A DNA stretch of 59,644 nt from Pseudodesulfovibrio sp. JC047 (GTDB lineage: Bacteria; Desulfobacterota; Desulfovibrionia; Desulfovibrionales; Desulfovibrionaceae). The position numbers and the translations under genes are program-made. Of this stretch, positions 54,065 through 59,644 are shown piece by piece. Position 1 is the first letter of the stretch. Every line of letters starts with the position of its first letter. The stretch lies in contig NZ_WUEH01000024.1 of NCBI RefSeq assembly GCF_010468615.1, forward strand, positions 1-59,644. The letters run 5' to 3'. The notes beneath the pieces are model-generated. The model saw only the letters and a program-made list of their open reading frames with translations. It did no database searches and had not been told where the DNA came from.

Positions 54065-55336
54065 TTAGCGTTGTTTATCTCCTCGGGCAAATAAAGTATA
54101 TTGATGGCGTAATGCATCCGCATAATCTTGGCAGTTCTTCGATTTGCCCGTGCTGCCTTTGATTAATTTGTATTTCCCGGGATCAATGCTTTTTATTGTT
54201 CGGCGCATGCGTTTGTCGTCGTAATGTTTGGCTTCAAGTGTAAAGTCTTTGATGTTTTCGGTGTCCCATTGCACACCTGATTTGTAAAATCCGAGATTCT
54301 TTTTGGAACCATCTTCAAAAAAACCGTGTTCATGTTTTAATTCATAATTTCTTTGATCAGCAGTGGACCCATTTGTTCCAATCCAATGAGCACCTTTGGG
54401 TAAAAAGGAGAGAAGTCTTTTCCCAAATCGGAACAGCCCCAGAGGGTCCACACCGTTCACCGGGTCATCCAGACAATAGCCATACCAGTCTGGATCGCCG
54501 CCTTTGTCCCCAAGTGGATCAGGGGCGGTCCATCGGCTGGTGTTTGTGTCATAATCCCGCCAGCCGAAGCGGACGAAATCTAAATTCTGGTCGTGCAGGC
54601 CACCTGCATAGCCGATGGGGATGCGAAAATTCGGATTGGTCTTTTTCATGATTCCGCCAAAAGGCTCATATAAGATTTCTTGTATCACATTGCCGTGTTG
54701 ATTCGCAACAACGCGAAGTGAGCCGATTTGGTCGTAATACAAGGAAAAGAGGGCACCGTCTTCACGGACCATTGTAGAAGGCAGCCTTTCGTCATCGTTG
54801 TATTTGAATTCATACCACATGCGCCCATCTTGGAAGGCCTTAAGGCGAATGAAGTCGAGCCATTGGTATGCCTCGACGAGATGCCCGTTGAGGTATTTTG
54901 CTTTTCGCTGGCCATTTTTGTCGTGATGGTAGGTGTACACGCAGTCTTTGTCCTCAATTTCCATTGAAAGCAGTCGGTAGTCCGGTGCGTAACCATACAA
55001 ATAGTACGTTCCCTTGTTTGACCAGATGGAACGAAACCCGTTGTCGTCGTGTGTGAATGTGTTGTCACCGGCACGGAGAAGGCGGTTATCCATGGTGTAT
55101 GTATAATTGCGAAAGTTCGGGCCAGCAGTTGCGGGCAAAAAGTCGCGGATGCGGCGACCATGTTTATCGTATTCGCATTGACAGATGAGCCTGCCATTCA
55201 GGAGTGCCTTTGAAAGGCGACCTTTCTTGTCGTAGGAGTATTCCCATATGACGTGGCTGTCCTCAACGGCTTCTTGTTTTTCAATGATTCGGCCATTTGG
55301 GTCGTGTTTCAGTTGATAAAAATAAGGAGTTTGCAT
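54065..55336 (-). CDS. Short Rhs-family protein with variable C-terminal tip (candidate toxin)
   Basis: A 423-residue orphan Rhs protein. Residues about 1-260 are YD/RHS repeats (YQLKHDPNGRIIEKQEAV, WEYSYDKKGRLSKALLNGR, YYLYGYAPDYRLLSMEI). The RHS core follows at about 255-302 (GWRDYDTNTSRWTAPDPLGD, YGYCLDDPVNGVDPLGL). After DPLGL comes a tip of about 121 residues with ELKHEHGFFEDGSKKNLGF and, 65 residues later, NCQDYADALRHQY. The His-then-NCQ order recalls permuted papain/LRAT-like folds, a guess only. There is no N-terminal PAAR or signal sequence. ATG 55336 has an AGG near the right distance; GTG 55342 is an alternative. Confidence 0.85.
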   Translation of the reverse strand: MQTPYFYQLKHDPNGRIIEKQEAVEDSHVIWEYSYDKKGRLSKALLNGRLICQCEYDKHGRRIRDFLPATAGPNFRNYTYTMDNRLLRAGDNTFTHDDNGFRSIWSNKGTYYLYGYAPDYRLLSMEIEDKDCVYTYHHDKNGQRKAKYLNGHLVEAYQWLDFIRLKAFQDGRMWYEFKYNDDERLPSTMVREDGALFSLYYDQIGSLRVVANQHGNVIQEILYEPFGGIMKKTNPNFRIPIGYAGGLHDQNLDFVRFGWRDYDTNTSRWTAPDPLGDKGGDPDWYGYCLDDPVNGVDPLGLFRFGKRLLSFLPKGAHWIGTNGSTADQRNYELKHEHGFFEDGSKKNLGFYKSGVQWDTENIKDFTLEAKHYDDKRMRRTIKSIDPGKYKLIKGSTGKSKNCQDYADALRHQYTLFARGDKQR

Positions 55337-55518
55337 TTCCACCTCGTTCGTTTCGTTTCCAAAGGGTATCTTTGGGAATCCGAACTAGTGTATCCCCAGT
55401 TTTTGGCAAATCCTGGTTTTGTGAAAGAATGTAGAGGAAAAACAGTGTATAGGATGAAATAAACACTTGACAGGCAGGGAAAAATTAACGGTTTTTTGGA
55501 TGGAAGAGGCAAAAAAGA

Positions 55519-55549
55519 AAACCGCCATTTCGAGTAGAAATGGCGGTTT
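55519..55549 (-). terminator. Terminator of the second tRNA-Pro/tRNA-Thr unit
   Basis: A 13-bp stem AAACCGCCATTTC with its complement and loop GAGTA, followed on the minus strand by a T-rich tract. It separates the tRNAs from the Rhs gene. Confidence 0.85.
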
Positions 55550-55556
55550 CGATATA

Positions 55557-55632
55557 TGGAGCTGACGAGCAGGATTGAACTGCCTACCTCGTCCTTACCA
55601 AGGACGCGCTCTACCGATTGAGCTACGTCAGC
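55557..55632 (-). tRNA. tRNA-Thr (GGT anticodon), copy 2
   Basis: A 76-nt cloverleaf, identical in sequence to 52804-52879, with encoded CCA and anticodon GGT. Confidence 0.96.
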
Positions 55633-55697
55633 TTTTGAGCTGTTTTTGATGAATCGTCGGATCGAATTGATTCGACCCGACGGGGGAATTCATCATT

Positions 55698-55774
55698 TGG
55701 TCGGGATGAAAGGATTTGAACCTTCGGCCCCTTGACCCCCAGTCAAGTGCGCTACCAGGCTGCGCTACATCCCG
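55698..55774 (-). tRNA. tRNA-Pro (GGG anticodon), copy 2
   Basis: A 77-nt cloverleaf with encoded CCA and anticodon GGG. Compared with copy 1, the second T-stem pair is A-U instead of G-C (compensated) and one D-arm base differs, so both copies should fold. Confidence 0.96.
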
Positions 55775-55786
55775 ACGCGAAGTGAG

Positions 55787-55815
55787 TTACTATCCGTGAC
55801 CGAGCTTTGTGTCAA
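55787..55815 (-). promoter_or_regulatory. sigma70 promoter of the second tRNA unit
   Basis: Minus strand TTGACA (plus 55810-55815), 17 nt, TAGTAA (plus 55787-55792), ending 12 nt before the tRNA-Pro 5' end. Confidence 0.75.
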
Positions 55816-56059
55816 TCTTTTTTTTTGAAAAAAAAGCCAACACGGTGGTTTTTTTGAGAATACGCTTGATTGAATGGGGGGAGACCCTATACACTCATCC
55901 ATTCACGCAGATTTATAATGGATTATTCGTATAAATATGGGGTATTCCCCACATATTGATTGACTAAATGACAAGGACGCGGTCTCTTCCTGAAAAAAGT
56001 ATGATCGGTTCATTGCGGAGAATACATGAAATTTAACAGCGATTCAGCAGGGGGTTGTC

Positions 56060-56596
56060 ATGGTTGATGAAACATTGAAAGATATCAATCAGTTTTTGAC
56101 CTTCACTTTGGGCAAAGAGATTTTTGCATTGGATATTGGCACTGTTCGGGAAGTTTTGGAGTTGACGTCCATTACCAAGATTCCGAGAACACCCGAATTC
56201 ATGCGCGGTGTTATCAATCTCCGTGGCCATGCGGTTCCGGTGGTCGATATGCGTTTGAAACTCGGTATGTCACAGGGTGAAGATACGGTTGATACGTGTA
56301 TCATTATCGTTGAAATCGAATTTGAAGGTGAATTTACCGTTATGGGTGCCCTCGTTGATTCGGTCCGAGAAGTGTTTGAGATGACACCGGACACCATCGA
56401 GCCTGCACCCAAGATGGGGGCGGCTATCAACGCCGAATATATCAAGGGTATGGGACGCCAGAATGGGCAGTTTATCATCATCATTGATATCAACAAGATA
56501 TTCTCGGCGGAAGAATTGTCCATTGCCAAGAGTCTGGCCGGAAGTGGTGCCGATCAAATGCCGGCTGAAGAAGCTGTAGCCACCATATCGGTGTAG
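56060..56596 (+). CDS. cheW: CheW-like chemotaxis coupling protein
   Basis: A 178-residue CheW-domain adaptor: FLTFTLGKEIFALDIGTVRE, GVINLRGHAVPVVDMRLKLG and GALVDSVREVFEM are the family blocks. A short C-terminal tail (after about 155) is Ala/Glu-rich. It differs clearly from the CheW at 10146, so the two probably serve different receptor arrays. No CheA or receptor gene is near. GGGGG lies just before ATG 56060. Own terminator. Confidence 0.93.
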   Translation: MVDETLKDINQFLTFTLGKEIFALDIGTVREVLELTSITKIPRTPEFMRGVINLRGHAVPVVDMRLKLGMSQGEDTVDTCIIIVEIEFEGEFTVMGALVDSVREVFEMTPDTIEPAPKMGAAINAEYIKGMGRQNGQFIIIIDINKIFSAEELSIAKSLAGSGADQMPAEEAVATISV

Positions 56597-56613
56597 TAGA
56601 GTCTTTCAGTACG

Positions 56614-56655
56614 AAAAAAGCGTCCCGGGGGCATGAGCCTTTGGGACGCTTTTTT
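56614..56655. terminator. Bidirectional intrinsic terminator
   Basis: AAAAAAGCGTCCC pairs with GGGACGCTTTTTT around an inner GGGC/GCCT stem, between convergent cheW and smr. Confidence 0.88.
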
Positions 56656-56674
56656 TGTCGGTTGGTTTAAATTT

Positions 56675-57400
56675 TTAGCTGATGTGATCCCAATTGACCA
56701 TGGTATCCCATTGCACCTTGCCTTCAGTCTTTTTCTGTTTTCGGAGCAGGACATACACGGCCCCGGCCCCACCATCCTTGGGTTGGGCCGTACAGAAGGC
56801 CAGGACCACGCGTCTGAGCGGCTCTTTGGTCAGCCATGCCTCGATGCCAGTCCGCAGAATGGATTGACCACCAGGCGAATTCTTGCCCCTGCCTGTGACC
56901 ACCAGAACGCATCGATGTCCTTGCAGGTAGCTTTCCCTGATAAAGAAGAGCAGGCTGTCTTGAGCCTGATCCGAAGTCATGCCGTGGAGGTCAAGATGTG
57001 AGGATACACTGAGTGCCCCAGCCTTGAGTCGCTGGAAGATTTTGATATCCAGCCCTCGAACATATCCGTACATAAATTTTTCGGTGTATTCGAGTTCGAA
57101 TTCGATATCACCCGGCGTGAATTGTTGCAGCTTTTTTTGGGCTTCATCTTCTAGTGAAACCGTTTGAAATGATGTGGGTTCCGATTGGAGAGTGACCTGT
57201 CTGCCACTTGCTTCGTTCATTTTTTTTACCCCACGCATGGCGGCCATAAAGACTTCTTCGTCCGGTGGCTCATTTTGTGGGTTGACATTTTCTTTTTGAG
57301 GCTCATTTTTATGATACGGAAGGGAATAGACATCGTCTTTTTCCTTCTCGAATTTGATCTGCTTGAGATCGCCAAGGTTGTTTATACGCTTCTTTCCCAT
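56675..57400 (-). CDS. Smr-domain protein
   Basis: A 241-residue protein. The N-terminal half is charged and probably disordered. The C-terminal Smr domain (about 130-225) carries HLDLHGMTSDQAQDSLLFFI, VVTGRGKNSPGGQSILR and GGAGAVYVLLR, the LDxHG and TGxG motifs of the family. Stand-alone Smr proteins are nucleases, recently tied to cutting mRNA at stalled or collided ribosomes; the older link is to MutS2. It diverges from sufC. Confidence 0.88.
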   Translation of the reverse strand: MGKKRINNLGDLKQIKFEKEKDDVYSLPYHKNEPQKENVNPQNEPPDEEVFMAAMRGVKKMNEASGRQVTLQSEPTSFQTVSLEDEAQKKLQQFTPGDIEFELEYTEKFMYGYVRGLDIKIFQRLKAGALSVSSHLDLHGMTSDQAQDSLLFFIRESYLQGHRCVLVVTGRGKNSPGGQSILRTGIEAWLTKEPLRRVVLAFCTAQPKDGGAGAVYVLLRKQKKTEGKVQWDTMVNWDHIS

Positions 57401-57440
57401 TGTTTATCCTTCCTTCGGTCGAAACGAGTATATCGGATTG

Positions 57441-57455
57441 CTTGCCCGGGGCAAG
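57441..57455. promoter_or_regulatory. Perfect palindrome between smr and sufC
   Basis: CTTGCCC-G-GGGCAAG, 7-bp arms with one central base, in the 155-nt divergent gap. It could be an operator for either gene; no regulator family is assigned. Confidence 0.3.
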
Positions 57456-57555
57456 TAAAAGAGTGCTGTCGCGTGCCTGAAACACGATTCACTGGACTTC
57501 CTAGGCTCCGTTAAGTAATGAGCCTGTTGCACAATGACTTAAAGTGAGGAAACAG

Positions 57556-58317
57556 ATGCTGACCATAGAAGACTTGCATGTCAACATCGGCGATAAAGAG
57601 GTCCTCAAGGGGATCAATCTCCAGATAAATGCCGGGGAAACGTTTATTCTGTTCGGACCCAACGGTTCTGGCAAGACGTCTCTTCTCATGGCATTGATGG
57701 GTTTTGCCGGATACAACATCACCAAAGGGAAGATTTTATTCAAGGGCCAGGATATCACCGAGGCTCCCATGTACGAACGGGCTCGGCTTGGTGTGGGGAT
57801 GTCTTTTCAGCGGCCGCCGACCATTCATGGCCTGCGAACCCGCCATCTTGTCAAGATGTGCTCTCGTAATGGGGCAGTGAATCCCGATATGCTCGCTGAA
57901 GCCGTGAACATGACCGATTTTCTGGACCGTGATATCAACGACGGTTTCTCCGGTGGCGAAATCAAGCGTTCCGAATTGTTGCAACTCATGGCCCAACAGC
58001 CGGATCTGGTCTTGTTTGACGAGCCTGAATCCGGTGTGGATATGGAAAATATGCAACTGGTAGGCAAGGTTGCCCGTGAGGTTCTGGATGGGAATTACAA
58101 CAGCAGTTCGCCAGATCTGAGCCTGCGTGAGCGCAAGGAACAGATGCAAACCGCTGGATTGATTATTACCCATACCGGCCATATCCTTGATTATGTCAAT
58201 GCTGACCGCGGTCAGGTCCTTTATCAGGGACATCTGTGCTGTGAAGGTCGTCCCAGGGATATTCTGGACCACATTCGGGAGCACGGCTACCAGGAATGTG
58301 TCCGCTGCATGAACTAG
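57556..58317 (+). CDS. sufC: Fe-S assembly ABC ATPase SufC
   Basis: ATPase partner of SufB. The 253 residues have Walker A GPNGSGKTS near 34-42, signature FSGGEIKRSELLQL, Walker B LVLFDEPESGVD with the SufC-type Pro-Glu-Ser, and the H-loop IITHTGHILDYV. The insert between Walker B and the H-loop (NYNSSSPDLSLRERKEQM) is longer than in E. coli SufC. ATG 57556 has GAGGA 5 nt upstream. It is followed at once by sufB; no sufS, sufE, sufU or sufD is seen. Confidence 0.92.
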   Translation: MLTIEDLHVNIGDKEVLKGINLQINAGETFILFGPNGSGKTSLLMALMGFAGYNITKGKILFKGQDITEAPMYERARLGVGMSFQRPPTIHGLRTRHLVKMCSRNGAVNPDMLAEAVNMTDFLDRDINDGFSGGEIKRSELLQLMAQQPDLVLFDEPESGVDMENMQLVGKVAREVLDGNYNSSSPDLSLRERKEQMQTAGLIITHTGHILDYVNADRGQVLYQGHLCCEGRPRDILDHIREHGYQECVRCMN

Positions 58318-58341
58318 CAACTCCTTGTGAAGGAGATACAT

Positions 58342-59502
58342 ATGAGTAAAGTCGATCTTTCCGATTTCAAATTTGAAGGTCTTCAGCAGGAATCCATTGC
58401 CGATTTGTCCGCGTTGTCCGAAAAGGACAAGGATCAATTGCTGATGGCTGGCGTTGTTTCCGACCTGAGTACTCGGTCCGCATCCTATTTGCAGATGGAT
58501 CAGTCTGCGGTTCACTGTGAGTCCCGGGATGATGGTGTCGAGATCATGGATATCAAGGACGCGCTCAAGAAATATGATGGTCTCAAGGACTATTATTGGA
58601 CCCTCGTGGATAAGGACAAGGATGAATATACCAAGTCCGCATACGACAATGTCCATGGCGGCTATTTTATTCGCGTCAAGGCCGGAGCCAAGATCAAGGA
58701 TCCGATTCAGTCCTGTCTCATGCTCAAGTCTGAGCATGTTGGCCAGAACGTCCATAATCTTGTCATTATTGAAGAAGGTGCCGAAGCCCATATCATTACC
58801 GGATGTTCTGTGGCCCATGGCACGAAATCCGGGGCGCATCTCGGTATTTCCGAATTTTTTGTTAAAAAGAACGCATCGTTGACTTTCACGATGGTTCATA
58901 ACTGGAGTGAAGATGTCGCTGTTCGACCCCGGTCTGCCGGTGTGGTGGAAGAGGGTGGCAAATTCCTGTCCAACTATGTCCTGCTCAAACCCGTCAAGGA
59001 TTTGCAGATGTATCCGTCCATTGACATGAATGGTCCGAATTCCGTGGCGCGCTTCAATTCCGTTGTCGTCGCTCCGGAAGGGTCTCATCTGGACATGGGC
59101 AACAAAGTGACCATGAACGCGCCGCACACCCGGTGTGAGATCATTGCCAGGACTATTTCATCTGGTGGAACCATTATCAACCGTGGTCATATCGGCGCAC
59201 ACCATGTGCCGAGCAAAGGACACCTGGAATGTCAGGGGTTGATTCTTGGTGGAGGTCGTATCTGGGCCATTCCCGAACTCGACGGCACAGTCGAAGGTGT
59301 GGAGTTGTCTCACGAAGCCTCTGTGGGCAAGATCGCGCAGGAAGAGATTGAGTATCTCATGGCCCGCGGACTTGATGAAGATGAAGCCACATCCACGATT
59401 GTTCGGGGATTCCTGAACACGGATATTATGGGATTGCCTGCCCGGTTACAGGAAGAGATTGATAAACAGATCGAAGAGTTGCAGGCCTTTGGCGTGATGT
59501 AA
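58342..59502 (+). CDS. sufB: Fe-S assembly scaffold SufB/SufD-family protein
   Basis: A 386-residue SufBD-family protein forming the scaffold with SufC. The N-terminal region is helical. The core is a beta-helix (NLVIIEEGAEAHIITGCSVA, SLTFTMVHNWSEDVAVRPRS, VARFNSVVVAPEGSHLDMGN). The C-terminal helical SufC-binding part has LSHEASVGKIAQEEIEYLMA and RGLDEDEATSTIVRGFL. It is shorter than E. coli SufB (about 495), as in the two-gene SUF-like minimal systems described in archaea and anaerobic bacteria. ATG 58342 has AAGGAG 6 nt upstream. Confidence 0.92.
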   Translation: MSKVDLSDFKFEGLQQESIADLSALSEKDKDQLLMAGVVSDLSTRSASYLQMDQSAVHCESRDDGVEIMDIKDALKKYDGLKDYYWTLVDKDKDEYTKSAYDNVHGGYFIRVKAGAKIKDPIQSCLMLKSEHVGQNVHNLVIIEEGAEAHIITGCSVAHGTKSGAHLGISEFFVKKNASLTFTMVHNWSEDVAVRPRSAGVVEEGGKFLSNYVLLKPVKDLQMYPSIDMNGPNSVARFNSVVVAPEGSHLDMGNKVTMNAPHTRCEIIARTISSGGTIINRGHIGAHHVPSKGHLECQGLILGGGRIWAIPELDGTVEGVELSHEASVGKIAQEEIEYLMARGLDEDEATSTIVRGFLNTDIMGLPARLQEEIDKQIEELQAFGVM

Positions 59503-59521
59503 CTCGTGATTGAATACACGA

Positions 59522-59552
59522 ATGGGCGGGAGCTTTGGCTGCCGCCTTTTTC
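59522..59552 (+). terminator. Intrinsic terminator after sufB
   Basis: GGCGGGAGC pairs with GCTGCCGCC (one bulge) and is followed by TTTTTC. The remaining sequence to 59644 shows no gene. Confidence 0.75.
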
Positions 59553-59644
59553 TTATGCGGCACCATGTCAAGAACTCCCTTTCTTCGTTGTTTTCTCTTT
59601 AATTAGGCCAGGCTTCACCCTCGCCTTATGGCGTATTAGTAATG

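Larger units (their letters stand above)
55543..55793. repeat. Direct repeat copy 2 carrying tRNA-Thr and tRNA-Pro
   Basis: Second copy of the repeat at 52789-53041. Homology stops right after the -10 box on one side and inside the terminator stem on the other; the two terminators differ in stem sequence. Confidence 0.85.

Noticed and set aside
1..59644. CRISPR arrays, insertion sequences, prophage genes
   Set aside because: No short regularly spaced repeats, transposase, integrase or phage structural proteins were seen.

Overview
The window looks like chromosomal DNA of a sulfate-reducing deltaproteobacterium of the Desulfovibrio/Pseudodesulfovibrio kind. The reasons are two tandem siroheme mini-reductases of the small Desulfovibrio sulfite-reductase type, next to an FNR-like regulator with an HcpR-type box. 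NifU/NifS and a two-gene SufC-SufB pair are both present, and many gene orders (pdxJ-acpS-nnr-CBS-tsaE-lysC-cimA; mfd-PPIase-surA-rodZ-recO-glyQ-glyS; ileS-lspA) fit that group. This is inferred from protein families; no database search was run. Most of the window is dense housekeeping sequence, with operons ended by clear intrinsic terminators, several of them shared between convergent genes.

Layout. 0.3-1.5 kb: an EAL-like/HDOD signalling protein. 1.6-8.1 kb (minus): pdxJ, acpS, nnr, a CBS protein, tsaE, lysC, cimA. 8.2-9.6 kb: UDP-glucose-type dehydrogenase. 10.1-21.2 kb (plus): cheW, mfd, two SurA-like chaperone genes, rodZ-like, recO, glyQ, glyS, then rpsT with its own promoter and a UUG start. 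21.7-26.3 kb: a cysteine-free Crp/FNR regulator divergent from a redox cluster (NapH-like membrane ferredoxin, soluble ferredoxin, cupin, two siroheme reductases). 26.4-29.3 kb: trkA-trkH. 29.4-33.0 kb (minus): nadC-nadA-nadB. 33.2-34.5 kb: mgtE. 34.6-40.8 kb (minus): ileS, lspA, a small membrane protein, cpoB-like, NIL-ferredoxin, PilZ, cheZ. 41.0 kb: a TPR protein. 41.7-46.0 kb (minus): nifU-nifS-cysK-cysE and a DUF493 gene. 46.2-48.8 kb: a response regulator-PAS-GGDEF-EAL protein and two tiny membrane proteins. 48.8-51.1 kb: ilvB-ilvN behind a valine-rich leader peptide and attenuator. 51.1-52.4 kb: a frameshifted alpha/beta-hydrolase lipoprotein. 52.8-55.8 kb: an accessory island with a short Rhs protein and a candidate immunity gene between two copies of a tRNA-Pro/tRNA-Thr pair. 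56.0-59.5 kb: cheW, smr, sufC, sufB.

How the genes work together. Amino-acid supply is a theme: CimA gives a threonine-independent route to 2-oxobutyrate for isoleucine, LysC opens the aspartate family, and IlvBN serves valine and isoleucine under what looks like translational attenuation. The nifU-nifS-cysK-cysE order ties cysteine synthesis to Fe-S assembly. The FNR-like cluster looks like a stress-regulated electron-transfer module feeding siroheme enzymes.

The least ordinary items are the leader peptide at 48897-49007; the internal Shine-Dalgarno and ATG in lysC, which would give an aspartokinase beta subunit; the FNR/HcpR-linked siroheme cluster; and the Rhs tip/immunity island between duplicated tRNAs.
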